Below, piece by piece: positions 28,390 to 37,365 of a stretch of 64,000 nucleotides of DNA; positions within the stretch are counted from its first letter, which is position 1; every line of letters starts with the position of its first letter. The stretch is from Blautia parvula (lineage in GTDB: Bacteria; Bacillota; Clostridia; Lachnospirales; Lachnospiraceae): the NCBI RefSeq assembly GCF_020215665.1, contig NZ_CP084061.1, positions 2,884,001-2,948,000 on the forward strand. The letters run 5' to 3'. The notes under the pieces are model-generated. The model did not search any database, was not told where the DNA came from, and worked only from the letters and a program-made list of their open reading frames with translations. The position numbers were made by a program, and so were the translations under genes.

Positions 28390-29544
28390 TCAGTGCCTTG
28401 CATACTTTCGGAGCACAGGCAGTACAGTTCTGATCTGCTCCAGTGTATAATCAAGCTCCTCTTTTGTGGTAAATTCACTGAGGCTGAAACGAATGGCCGA
28501 TTCCCGCCGTTCCTGGTCGGCGGATATGGCTGTCATGGAGGCGCTTGCTGCCCGCTTATGGCTGGAACAGGCACTTCCCGCAGATACATAGATTCCCTTG
28601 TCCTCCAGGGTGTGCAGCAGCACTTCGCTCCTCACGCCCAGAAAGCTGGCATTTATAATGTGAGGTGCCCCGTCCTTTGGCAGCGGCCCGTTGATAACCA
28701 CCCGCTCCATTTCCGACAGGTTCTTTGCCAGATAAGTCTTAAGCGCTCTCAGCTTTTCCATTTTTTCCTCATGGTTCTCATAGACCATGCGTGCCGCAGT
28801 GCCAAGGCCCGCAATCCCCGGTACATTGTCTGTGCCGGAACGCATGCCCTTCTGCTGCCCGCCTCCCAGGATCATGGGATGGATCTTAACCTTTTCGCTG
28901 ACATACAGGAATCCCACGCCCTTCGGCCCATGGATCTTATGGCTGCTCACAGAGAGCAGATCGATCCCCATACGCTTCGGATAGATCCTGTACTTTCCGT
29001 ATCCCTGTATGGCGTCCACATGGTATACGGTCTTCGGGTTCCTGTCATGTACCAGCTTAGCCGCTGCCTCCACAGGCACAACCGCTCCCATCTCATTATT
29101 CACATACATGGTGGATACCAGGATCGTATCAGGGCGGATTGCTGCCTCCAGTTTTTCCAGGGACAGATTTCCTCTCTCATCCACCGGAATGACCGTGATC
29201 TCATACCCCTGTTCCTTCAGCCATTCCAGAGGGGCAGAGACTGCCGCGTGCTCAAAGGATGTGGTAATGATGTGCTTTCCCTGCCTGCAGTTGGCATACG
29301 CAGTACCCACAAGGGCCCAGTTGTCCGATTCTGTTCCACCGGAGGTGAAGAAAATCTCTTTCTCCTGTACTTTCAGGGTTTTGGCAATTGCGGAGGCTGC
29401 TTCCTTCACATACCGTTCCGCTTCCACGCCTTTTAAATGCATGGCTGATGGGTTGCCGTAATCCTCCATCATGGTTTTCACCACAATGTCCTTTACCTCT
29501 TCAAAACATTTTGTGGTGGCTGAGTTGTCCAGATACGCTTCCAT
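28390..29544 (-). CDS. Cysteine desulfurase (NifS/IscS-like, PLP enzyme)
   Basis: 384 residues from the ATG at 29544, one base after the rsmE stop, with TGGAGG 6 bases upstream. It begins MEAYLDNSATTKCFEEV. PLP-binding Lys lies in SVSSHKIHGPKG, and the persulfide-carrying Cys in SAGSACSSHKR. It removes sulfur from cysteine. Adjacent thiI suggests it serves 4-thiouridine synthesis (NifZ-type role). Confidence 0.92.
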   Translation of the reverse strand: MEAYLDNSATTKCFEEVKDIVVKTMMEDYGNPSAMHLKGVEAERYVKEAASAIAKTLKVQEKEIFFTSGGTESDNWALVGTAYANCRQGKHIITTSFEHAAVSAPLEWLKEQGYEITVIPVDERGNLSLEKLEAAIRPDTILVSTMYVNNEMGAVVPVEAAAKLVHDRNPKTVYHVDAIQGYGKYRIYPKRMGIDLLSVSSHKIHGPKGVGFLYVSEKVKIHPMILGGGQQKGMRSGTDNVPGIAGLGTAARMVYENHEEKMEKLRALKTYLAKNLSEMERVVINGPLPKDGAPHIINASFLGVRSEVLLHTLEDKGIYVSAGSACSSHKRAASASMTAISADQERRESAIRFSLSEFTTKEELDYTLEQIRTVLPVLRKYARH

Positions 29545-29545
29545 T

Positions 29546-30283
29546 CTATTCCTCCAGTGCAAACATCAGGACAGAGAGGACGGTAAGCCCTGCTGTCTCT
29601 GTCCGCAGAATTCGTTTTCCCAGTGTGATGGCCCTGGCCCCCATGTCTGCCGCCATACGCACTTCTTCCTCGTCAAACCCGCCCTCCGGTCCGATAAAAA
29701 TACCGATGGACTGGCCCGGTTCTATCTGATCAATGATCTTCTTTGTCTCTTTCATGTCTTTTGCCAGTTCGTAGGGCAGAAGCACCACGTCCAGCTCTTT
29801 CGCATGCTCTACGGCTTCGCTAAAACGCATCACATGTCTGACTTCCGGCACATACATACGTTTTGACTGCTTTGCCGCGCTCTCGGCAATGGCCTGCCAG
29901 CGGCGAATCTTATTTTCTTCTTTTTTTCCATCCAGCTTTACCACAGCACGCCTGGTTGCCACGGGAATCACCTCATGGACTCCAAGCTCCACGGCCTTCT
30001 GGATGATCAGCTCCATCTTATCACCTTTTGGAAGCCCCTGAAACAGATAAATCCTGGAAGACAGCTCATATCCTGCCTCCTGCACATACATCACATGCGC
30101 CAGGACTTCCTTGTCACCCAGCTCCTCAATGTAGCAGGCATACTCCAGATCATCCCCTGAGCTTATGAGGATCTCCTCTCCTGTTTTCATGCGGAGCACA
30201 TTTTTAATATGGTTTACATCACTGCCCAGGATGCGGATGGTGTGATCCTCCACCTGGGAAGGCTCTACGAAAAAACGGTACAT
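29546..30283 (-). CDS. rsmE: 16S rRNA m3U1498 methyltransferase RsmE
   Basis: 245 residues from the ATG at 30283, with AAGGAG 7 bases upstream. It begins MYRFFVEPSQVED. A PUA-like N-terminal part is followed by a SPOUT methyltransferase with the knot motifs IGIFIGPEGGFDEEEV and LGKRILRTETAGL. It methylates N3 of U1498 in 16S rRNA. It overlaps none of its neighbours but is tightly packed with prmA and the desulfurase. Confidence 0.95.
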   Translation of the reverse strand: MYRFFVEPSQVEDHTIRILGSDVNHIKNVLRMKTGEEILISSGDDLEYACYIEELGDKEVLAHVMYVQEAGYELSSRIYLFQGLPKGDKMELIIQKAVELGVHEVIPVATRRAVVKLDGKKEENKIRRWQAIAESAAKQSKRMYVPEVRHVMRFSEAVEHAKELDVVLLPYELAKDMKETKKIIDQIEPGQSIGIFIGPEGGFDEEEVRMAADMGARAITLGKRILRTETAGLTVLSVLMFALEE

Positions 30284-30294
30284 GAAAACGCTCC

Positions 30295-31248
30295 TTATTT
30301 CTTTTTGGCAGTCACGGATACCCACTCACCCTGATGTGTCACCTCAAGGATCTCAAGGCCAGCATCCTTCACTGCCTTCACCACAGTTTCTTCCTTGTCA
30401 TCAATGATACCTGATGTGATATAAATACCACCCTTTTTCAGCTGGTTCAAAATGACCGGGGTGAGCGGCACCAGCACATCTGCCAGAATGTTGGCTGCCA
30501 CAATATCGTATTTCTCATATCCCACCCTGTCCTGAATGGCTTTGTCATCAATGATGTTTCCGATCATCATGTCAAAGCTCGCTGCAGGAATATCATTCAC
30601 TTCCTTATTCTCCTCCACAGCCGGTACTGCACATGGGTCCAGGTCAGTTCCCACTGCGTGTTTTGCTCCCAGCTTTAAGGCCACAATGGACAGAATGCCG
30701 CTTCCCGTCCCCACATCCAGAAGCTCTGTCTCGGATGTCACATATTTCTTAAGCTGGCGGATGCAGAGCTGTGTCGTCTCATGCATGCCCGTTCCGAACG
30801 CGGTTCCCGGGTCAATATGGATGATCATGCGGTCCCTGTCCTCCTCCTTTACTTCCTCCCAGGAGGGAATGATCAGAATATCATCCACGTAAAACTGTTT
30901 GAAATACTGTTTCCAGTTGTTGATCCAGTCCTTGTCCTCTGTCTCGGATGTGGTGATGGTACCCTCACCGATATCCACGAAATTGCGGAGTTCTGACAGC
31001 TCGGCATTCACCTTCTCCAGCATTTCCTCTACATTTTCATCCTCATCCAGATAGAAATTCAGATATGCCACACCGTCATCCTCGGGCATATCCGGCAGGA
31101 TGTCCACAAACATCTGCTTTTTATCCTCCTCTGTCAAAGGTTGTTTATCCTCTATCTCAGCACCCTGGATGCCGATATCCGCCAGTGTGGAGATAATGAT
31201 GTCCTCCACGTCGGTCTTTGTTTTCAGTGTGAATTTATTCCATTTCAT
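30295..31248 (-). CDS. prmA: Ribosomal protein L11 methyltransferase PrmA
   Basis: 317 residues. An N-terminal L11-recognition domain is followed by a class I SAM fold with LLDVGTGSGILSIVAL and the NILADVLVPL catalytic-region motif. It trimethylates lysines and the N-terminus of ribosomal protein L11. It is followed by rsmE after 11 bases, a conserved pairing. Confidence 0.95.
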   Translation of the reverse strand: MKWNKFTLKTKTDVEDIIISTLADIGIQGAEIEDKQPLTEEDKKQMFVDILPDMPEDDGVAYLNFYLDEDENVEEMLEKVNAELSELRNFVDIGEGTITTSETEDKDWINNWKQYFKQFYVDDILIIPSWEEVKEEDRDRMIIHIDPGTAFGTGMHETTQLCIRQLKKYVTSETELLDVGTGSGILSIVALKLGAKHAVGTDLDPCAVPAVEENKEVNDIPAASFDMMIGNIIDDKAIQDRVGYEKYDIVAANILADVLVPLTPVILNQLKKGGIYITSGIIDDKEETVVKAVKDAGLEILEVTHQGEWVSVTAKKK

Positions 31249-31305
31249 ATATTATATTCTCCTTTCCTGCTGCCATCGCAGCCAGTGAAATCAATCTTGT
31301 CCTGC

Positions 31306-32223
31306 CTACACAAATAAAAATACCAGGGAGATCGTAACAGCCGAGAGCACAGTGGACAAAATGATCCCCTCGGATATGGCTGCGGTCTCTTTCCCGTACT
31401 GCTCGGCCATCATCATGGGCATATTGGCCACAGGCAGAGACATCATAAGTACAATGGATGCCCTCATAATATAATCCGGCAGCAGAGGTTTCAAAAGCAG
31501 GGCCAGGGCTATGGGCACTGCAAGAAAACGGATGGCTGTGAAAAGCAGAAGCCTCCTGTTCCTGAACACACTTCCCAGGTTCATTCCCACCAGGGACATA
31601 CCGATCACCAGCAATGACAAAAGCGTACACGCATTGCCGCAGTAGTTTACCAGTGACTGCAGATCTGCCGGAATCCTGATATGGAACCAGTAGATAAAAA
31701 AGGCTGTGATGCAGGCAATAAAGCCGGGGCTGAAAATATCTGTCCAGGACTGTTCCACCCCTTCCACGCCTTTTTTCACCAGCATGATACCAAAGGTGAA
31801 GATCACCACATTGAACAGAAAGTTAAAGACGATCACATACACCATGGATTTTGGCCCCAGCACCGCGGAGGCCACAGGCAGCCCGATAAACCCAAGGTTG
31901 CCGAATACAGTCATCAGAATGTATGCCTCCTTCTGGGAGACAGGCACCCGCAGGATCTTCGTCAGAGCATATCCCAGTATGATGAGAAATGCAAAACAGA
32001 GAACGCCTATGAGGGCCACCAGGCCCACATCTTTTCTGGATATGGTGCTCAGGTCACTGAACATGCTGGATATGATCAAAGCCGGGGAGCAGAGGTTCAA
32101 TACCAATGCTGACATGTCTTTGGATGCAGCTGAGGATATGATATGCTTTTTATACAGCAGAAACCCTGCCATAATCAACGCGAATATTATTATCATCTGC
32201 TTCATAACTACAAGACCGCTCAT
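31306..32223 (-). CDS. AEC family transporter (auxin-efflux-carrier fold)
   Basis: 305 residues with about ten hydrophobic segments arranged as two halves, starting near MKQMIIIFALIMAGF. AEC carriers export or import small organic acids such as malate or malonate; the substrate is not evident. GGAGAG precedes the first ATG; a second in-frame Met at residue 7 lacks one. It is read in the same direction as prmA with a 57-base gap, so readthrough is possible. Confidence 0.85.
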   Translation of the reverse strand: MSGLVVMKQMIIIFALIMAGFLLYKKHIISSAASKDMSALVLNLCSPALIISSMFSDLSTISRKDVGLVALIGVLCFAFLIILGYALTKILRVPVSQKEAYILMTVFGNLGFIGLPVASAVLGPKSMVYVIVFNFLFNVVIFTFGIMLVKKGVEGVEQSWTDIFSPGFIACITAFFIYWFHIRIPADLQSLVNYCGNACTLLSLLVIGMSLVGMNLGSVFRNRRLLLFTAIRFLAVPIALALLLKPLLPDYIMRASIVLMMSLPVANMPMMMAEQYGKETAAISEGIILSTVLSAVTISLVFLFV

Positions 32224-32250
32224 TTTTCCACACTCTCCGCTTTTGTTATC

Positions 32251-32281
32251 ATTATAATTGTCTGTCGCTGTAATTGTCTGT
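32251..32281 (-). promoter_or_regulatory. AEC transporter promoter region with paired direct repeats
   Basis: TATAAT on the minus strand (32251-32256) lies next to two identical 11-bp direct repeats (ACAGACAATTA, 32255-32265 and 32271-32281, 16 bases apart) that occupy the -35 region. No good -35 hexamer exists, which suggests an activator binding site (inference). Confidence 0.4.
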
Positions 32282-32366
32282 TGTCCTGATAATTACATCC
32301 AATATTCCTATTATATATAAAAAATATGAGGAATGCAACGATAAAAGAAACGGAGAGCCAATATAA

Positions 32367-32411
32367 AAAAACAGAGACGCGGCCTCCGAAAAGGATCACA
32401 TCTCTGTTTTT
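32367..32411 (-). terminator. Terminator of the APC permease gene
   Basis: AAAACAGAGA (from 32367) pairs with TCTCTGTTTT (32401-32410). On the minus strand the hairpin runs into TTTTTTTATA. Confidence 0.75.
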
Positions 32412-32464
32412 CTGATACAGCGAAGCAAAACTCCGCCTTTTTACTGACCTTTTTATGGGTCTTC

Positions 32465-33820
32465 TTATGCTTCCTCGTAGCTGACTTCCATATGGACTTT
32501 TCCGGATCTTTTGCGGAAAAACGCGTATGCAAGACCAAATACCAGTACCACTACATTGGCAACAAACTCCCACGGTTTCAGATCACTGAACAGAAGTGTT
32601 GTCTGCAGGATCAGGGAGATACCGCCTATTACAGCCCAGAACAGAAGCACGCCGTTACTTACATGGAACCTGGATTTGTTCCACACATCCGGAATCTTCT
32701 TGACCATATTGTAGGAGGTAAACGCCAGTATTGCAAAGAATACGTTGTTTAAGATAACTGCCATATTGCCGATCGTGGAGATTGGAACATTGAACAGGAT
32801 AACGATCACACACTCCAGGTAGAACATGGTGAGGATGACTGTAGGTGTTTTGTATTTCTTATGGATCGTAGCAACCTTAGGCGGGAACCATCCGTCAACT
32901 GCTGCCTGCAGGATCGGTTTTGTAACCCAGCCAAGTGCAGAGTTCAGGGTTGTGGACAGTGCGAACATGGCACCGCCGACAATAAAGAATACATGCAGCG
33001 GATACGGAAGCACTTCCGCGGATACCAGTGTCAGCGGCTGATTGGCAACTTCCGCTACCGGAAGAACGCCGGATGCAACCACTACCAGACCTGCATAGAA
33101 TACAGCGATGATACAGGTAGCTACAATGATGACAAACGGAATATCCTTGGTGGGGTTCTTACACTCCGCGCCCAAATGGATGACAACGTTCGCTCCGCCT
33201 ACGGCCCAGGTAAACAGGGCACCTGCGGACAACATGGATTTCACACCGTGGGTCATGAATTCCGGCTGTTCAAAATAAGTCGGAGTCACATGGGGCAGAC
33301 CGAACACGATAAATGCTGTCAGGGCCAGAATCATGATCAGCATCATGGCGTTCTGCAGTTTGGCTGCTCCCTCAATTCCCATCAGGTTCGTGATATAGAA
33401 GACGGTCAGCACGATGAGTGCGATCAACTGGCGTACAAAGCCGTTGGAAGACAATGCCGGGATCAGGCCCAGCATATAATCCGCAAAGCTAAGCGCGTAC
33501 ATAGCCAGTGCCGTCCAGGACAGGATATGAACGATAACGAAAAATCCTGCGCTGACATCATTCCCCAGAAGTGCAAGCTGTGTGTAAAAACCGCCTCTCA
33601 GACGAACCGTACCTGCTACAAATATCAACGGAATATTGGTAAAAATAGTAAAAATAGCGGCGATCAGCATGGAAATGCTGGCTGACCTTCCTGTCATGGC
33701 AATACCGATACCTACCATGGCAAAAATACCGGAACCGATCGTCTGTCCGATACCAATGGACAGCAGTTCTTTTCTGCCTAATACCCTCTTTAGTTCTTTG
33801 GTTGAAGCAACTTCAGACAT
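32465..33820 (-). CDS. APC superfamily amino acid permease
   Basis: 451 residues with about 12 membrane segments. The N-terminal IGIGQTIGSGIFAMVGIGIA is the substrate-binding GSGIF motif of APC transporters. The C-terminus is basic (FFRKRSGKVHME). It moves an amino acid or amine across the membrane. It is monocistronic. The specificity is unknown; the neighbours (an ene-reductase upstream) do not settle it. Confidence 0.88.
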   Translation of the reverse strand: MSEVASTKELKRVLGRKELLSIGIGQTIGSGIFAMVGIGIAMTGRSASISMLIAAIFTIFTNIPLIFVAGTVRLRGGFYTQLALLGNDVSAGFFVIVHILSWTALAMYALSFADYMLGLIPALSSNGFVRQLIALIVLTVFYITNLMGIEGAAKLQNAMMLIMILALTAFIVFGLPHVTPTYFEQPEFMTHGVKSMLSAGALFTWAVGGANVVIHLGAECKNPTKDIPFVIIVATCIIAVFYAGLVVVASGVLPVAEVANQPLTLVSAEVLPYPLHVFFIVGGAMFALSTTLNSALGWVTKPILQAAVDGWFPPKVATIHKKYKTPTVILTMFYLECVIVILFNVPISTIGNMAVILNNVFFAILAFTSYNMVKKIPDVWNKSRFHVSNGVLLFWAVIGGISLILQTTLLFSDLKPWEFVANVVVLVFGLAYAFFRKRSGKVHMEVSYEEA

Positions 33821-33914
33821 ATATTCCCTCCTCTTTTATACGCTAATATTGTATATAGACATAACTGCATCTGATTAAACCAAAAGATGCACAGACTCCC
33901 CCTGTACTGCCCGC

Positions 33915-33938
33915 CCCGGGGAATCTGCATTCCCCGGG
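33915..33938 (-). other. GC-rich perfect hairpin after the ene-reductase gene
   Basis: CCCGGGGAAT (33915-33924) and ATTCCCCGGG (33929-33938) around a CTGC loop. It lies about 40 bases past the ene-reductase stop but has no T-tract on either strand, so it may be a 3'-end stabiliser or a Rho-assisted terminator. Confidence 0.5.
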
Positions 33939-33979
33939 AGACAGTGCATTAGAGAAGAGGTTATGTCTATGTCCTGCCG

Positions 33980-35941
33980 TTATGCGTATTTTCCTGCAAA
34001 ATATCCGCCGCTTACTGCCTGCAGAATCTTGCCCGGTTTGATACAGTCACCTACTGTGATAAATTCCGCGTCGTTTGTGCGGAGTTTCTCCACCTCATCG
34101 ATCTTGGATCTCATGCCCACAGACAACAGAACCGTATCTGCCGGATAGATGACCTCCTTGCCGTCTTTATCTTTTGCGTGTACACCGTCATCCTCAATGG
34201 AGGTAACTGTGACTTCTGTATACGGATGTAAATTCTCTGTGCGTTTTTCGTATTCCAGCATCATGGCTTTCAGATGCAGGATCGGTGCGTCCGGAGCCAG
34301 TTTATCCTGCATTTCCAGAACGGTCACATCCTTTCCTTCCATAGCCAGGGCCAGACCTTCCTCGCATCCCACAAGACCGCCGCCGATCACAACGACTTTC
34401 TCTCCGAATTTCAGGTCCGGGTCGCGAAGCTGTGTGACTTTTACTACATTTTCTCTGTCAACTCCCGGGATCCTTGGGATGATCGGTTCTGCGCCCACTG
34501 CGCAGACTACTGTATCCGGTGCGATCTCCCGGATCAACTCCGGTGTTGCAATTGTATTCAGGCGTACCTGGATTGCTTTTCTCTCCACCATGCGAATCAG
34601 GTACTGCAGATAACTTCCGAGATCCTCTTTGAAGGAAACATCGTGGACAGCCACGTTGAGCATACCGCCGAGACGGTCCGCTTTCTCAACCAAAATAACT
34701 TCGTGTCCCTGCTCTTCCGCTTTCAGGGCTGCCTGCATACCGCCCGGGCCTCCGCCGATCACCAGCACTTTCTTAGGCTGTGGTTTTGGCTGGTACATAC
34801 CTTCTTTTAAGTCACGTCCGACTTCCGGATTTACCACACACTGGGAAATGCCGGAGCACATATCTACATACGGAACGAAATCCAGAGACAGGCAGTGATT
34901 ACATCTCACGCACGGGCGAACCTCATCGAAACGTCCTGCTTTTGCCTTGTTCGGGAATTCCGGATCTGCCAGGATCTGACGGCCTACATAGATCACGTCT
35001 GCCTTGCCGGATGCAATGATGTCTTCCATCTCTGCCGGATCAGACAGGGCACCTACCGTCGCGATGGGTGTCTTCACATGTTTCTTAATGGCCTCTGCCA
35101 GATATACATTGACACCGTGCGGCAAAAATGCGGACGGGAACATACGGCATCCGGAGTTCACATCGCGGAAGGAAGTGGCGGATACATGGATCAGATCCAC
35201 TTTGCCGTCCAGCATTTTCGCAAATTCAATGGCATCCTCTATGCCGTAGCCGCCTTCCATGAATTCATCACCTGAGATACGGATCTCAATGGGGAAGTTG
35301 GGTCCCACAGCTTTGCGGATACGGTCAATGACCATAAGCGGGAATCTGGCGCGGTTTTCAATGGAACCGCCGTATTTGTCTGTTCTTGTATTGTACAGCG
35401 GGGATAAGAATTCACTGAGCAGCCAGCCATGGCCGCCGTGGATCATGACCATATCAAATCCGCCGAATTTTGCCACATAAGCGCCATGTGCAAAGGCATC
35501 TGCGATCTCATTCATGATGTCTTCGTCCATGGGTGTTACATCCACACCGTATACACCCGGCTGTGCACTTGGTCCGTAGATGATCCCGTTTGTGTACTGG
35601 GGATGGGCACGGGCACCGCTATGTAAAATTTCAATATTTGCCAGTGCATTGTGCTGATGGATTCTGTCTGTCAGCTGCAGATGAGATGGCATAAATCCCT
35701 CGTTGTCCAGATTGCAGAGGTTTCCATGGGCACTTCCCGTGTGGGCGTGGACCAGAGTCTCACCTCTTGTAACAATGGCTGCACCGCCTTTTGCACGGTT
35801 TTCAAATGCGGCAAGGTTCTGCTCGGATAAGAAGCCGGATGTATTAGGCTCTGATCCCATGGGAGCAGTTGCGATACGGTTTTTCAGAGTTACGTTTCCG
35901 ATTCGTAACGGGCTGAATAAATGTGGATAGTTAGTTGACAT
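33980..35941 (-). CDS. Old Yellow Enzyme-type NADH:flavin ene-reductase with Fe-S cluster
   Basis: 653 residues in three parts. First, an FMN TIM barrel (about 1-340) with HGGHGWLLSEFLSP followed by the N-R-T-D-x-YGG pattern. Then a four-cysteine Fe-S motif (C344, C347, C350, C362). Then FAD/NAD Rossmann domains (VLVIGGGPGGMQAAL at about 393-407, KVVVIGGGLVGCEEGLAL). This is the 2,4-dienoyl-CoA reductase/BaiCD/daidzein-reductase architecture, which reduces activated C=C bonds. The substrate is unknown: bile acid, enoate or flavonoid are all seen in gut relatives. It is monocistronic, with an operator-like site in its leader and two GntR genes upstream. Confidence 0.88.
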   Translation of the reverse strand: MSTNYPHLFSPLRIGNVTLKNRIATAPMGSEPNTSGFLSEQNLAAFENRAKGGAAIVTRGETLVHAHTGSAHGNLCNLDNEGFMPSHLQLTDRIHQHNALANIEILHSGARAHPQYTNGIIYGPSAQPGVYGVDVTPMDEDIMNEIADAFAHGAYVAKFGGFDMVMIHGGHGWLLSEFLSPLYNTRTDKYGGSIENRARFPLMVIDRIRKAVGPNFPIEIRISGDEFMEGGYGIEDAIEFAKMLDGKVDLIHVSATSFRDVNSGCRMFPSAFLPHGVNVYLAEAIKKHVKTPIATVGALSDPAEMEDIIASGKADVIYVGRQILADPEFPNKAKAGRFDEVRPCVRCNHCLSLDFVPYVDMCSGISQCVVNPEVGRDLKEGMYQPKPQPKKVLVIGGGPGGMQAALKAEEQGHEVILVEKADRLGGMLNVAVHDVSFKEDLGSYLQYLIRMVERKAIQVRLNTIATPELIREIAPDTVVCAVGAEPIIPRIPGVDRENVVKVTQLRDPDLKFGEKVVVIGGGLVGCEEGLALAMEGKDVTVLEMQDKLAPDAPILHLKAMMLEYEKRTENLHPYTEVTVTSIEDDGVHAKDKDGKEVIYPADTVLLSVGMRSKIDEVEKLRTNDAEFITVGDCIKPGKILQAVSGGYFAGKYA

Positions 35942-35966
35942 AATAGCACCTCATTTCTCTTTAATT

Positions 35967-35991
35967 GGTATACATTAATTGTTGTAATACC
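35967..35991 (-). promoter_or_regulatory. Operator-like dyad in the ene-reductase leader
   Basis: GGTATACA (35967-35974) and TGTAATACC (35983-35991) form an imperfect dyad with a GTATAC core like many GntR sites. It sits between the -10 box and the ATG, a repressing position. The adjacent GntR proteins are the natural candidates (inference). Confidence 0.45.
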
Positions 35992-36020
35992 TTGTCAACC
36001 TTTCCGATTGGCTTATATTG

Positions 36021-36049
36021 ATACTAGCACAATTTATAAGTATAATCAA
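36021..36049 (-). promoter_or_regulatory. Promoter of the ene-reductase gene
   Basis: -35 TTGATT (36044-36049), 17 bases, -10 TAGTAT (36021-36026). The rest of the 416-base gap is AT-rich and non-coding. Confidence 0.5.
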
Positions 36050-36135
36050 TATTTTTTTATTATTTCAGCATTAAAGTTAATTTTACGCTCACTAATTTGT
36101 GCATTTTTCACAGTTACAATATATTTTAAATAAAA

Positions 36136-36173
36136 TTAATATATTCCAATTATATTTTTAATATATTCCAATT
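36136..36173. repeat. Pair of 16-bp direct repeats
   Basis: TTAATATATTCCAATT occurs identically at 36136-36151 and 36158-36173, 22 bases apart (two helical turns), about 90-110 bases upstream of the ene-reductase -35 and downstream of the GntR genes. It could be a regulator-binding pair. Confidence 0.6.
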
Positions 36174-36357
36174 CTCCATAAAGTCTTTAGTCTATACCAA
36201 ATCTATTTTATAACCGCTTATATGTCCTACAACATGTATATTCCGTAATCTCCAAAAAAGAAGACATAGAAAAAGCAGCGCGCCATAATCCGGCACACTG
36301 CCCTTCTCTCTTGCTTTCTGTTCTGTTTTTTGTATATCCCTGTATCATGTCAAATAT

Positions 36358-37365
36358 TCAGCTATTCTCCGCAGCCATTCCCTCTTCCAGCCATCTTCTG
36401 AACACCAGCTCCCGCAGATGGAACAGGGAACCCTGGTCAGCATACTGGTGGAAAGGAAAACTGCTGATACCCTTTTTTCCGCACAAAAGCTGTATCTCCC
36501 TTATAAGCCCGTCTTTGTAGGAGAGGTTCTGCGGCAAAATGACTGCCTGGTACCGGTCGTTTTTGCGTTCCAGTTCGTAAATACCGCTTTTTACAGGTAT
36601 GTAGGCATAAGGGCTGACCACACCGAATTCCTTCAGGAAGCATTCCACGCTGAAACGGTACCACTCACTTCCGTAAATAACGGCAATGGGCTTTTCCCCC
36701 TGCAGCTTGGCAATATTGCTGATGGTCTCATTGGATACGGACAGGACCACCTTCTCCACCGGTATCCTGTCTCCGCCTTCCACTACATGTTTCACGGTTG
36801 CCCAGACCTCATCATGATGGTTGATGGTGGTGGCGAACAGGTCATATTTTTCTCTGTTTAATACGCCGGGCTTTTCCCTGATTTCATCTATGAGATACGC
36901 GTCCGCATGGACATTGCAGAAGTCTGCAATCTCCCGGGCTGTATCCTGCAGAAATTCCTCGCTGCAGTCTATCCAGGCAAGCTTCAGCCTCTCTCTGTCC
37001 GGGACATGCCTCCAGGCGCTTTCCATGAACATACGCTCAATCTCTTTCTGGCTTTTGCCCATGGATGCCAGCTTTTCTATGGCATCATCAATCACCCCGC
37101 ATACTTTTTCGTCCATATCAGCTCTTCGGCTGGTGTCTACATAAGTACCGCTGCCTTTTTTCGTGGATGCATAGCCTTCCCTGCACAATTCCTCATATGC
37201 CTGCTTCACCGTGTTGCGGGCCACATGCAGATTCTCGCTCAGCTTCCGCTCCGGCATAAGCCGCTCCCCCTCTTTCAAGGTACCGTTCTCTATCTCTGCC
37301 ATTAACTTCTGCGCGATCTGAAGATATACAGGTATCTTTCCGTTCTCTTCTAATGTCCAGCTCAT
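36358..37365 (-). CDS. GntR family regulator with a large C-terminal domain (paralogue A)
   Basis: 335 residues. The N-terminal winged HTH (about 10-77) has MPERKLSENLHVARNTVKQA and KKGSGTYV. The remaining 250 residues match neither an aminotransferase (MocR) nor a UTRA domain that I recognise. They contain alternating beta/alpha segments (EKPIAVIYGSEWYRF, DRYQAVILPQNLSY), like a periplasmic-binding fold. It ends with a YADQGSLFHL motif shared with paralogue B. Its ATG overlaps the end of paralogue B by 4 bases. It probably regulates the downstream ene-reductase. Confidence 0.82.
   Translation of the reverse strand: MSWTLEENGKIPVYLQIAQKLMAEIENGTLKEGERLMPERKLSENLHVARNTVKQAYEELCREGYASTKKGSGTYVDTSRRADMDEKVCGVIDDAIEKLASMGKSQKEIERMFMESAWRHVPDRERLKLAWIDCSEEFLQDTAREIADFCNVHADAYLIDEIREKPGVLNREKYDLFATTINHHDEVWATVKHVVEGGDRIPVEKVVLSVSNETISNIAKLQGEKPIAVIYGSEWYRFSVECFLKEFGVVSPYAYIPVKSGIYELERKNDRYQAVILPQNLSYKDGLIREIQLLCGKKGISSFPFHQYADQGSLFHLRELVFRRWLEEGMAAENS

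Noticed and set aside
33915-33938. Rho-independent terminator after the ene-reductase
   Set aside because: The stem is strong but neither strand has a T-tract, so it is listed only as a hairpin.
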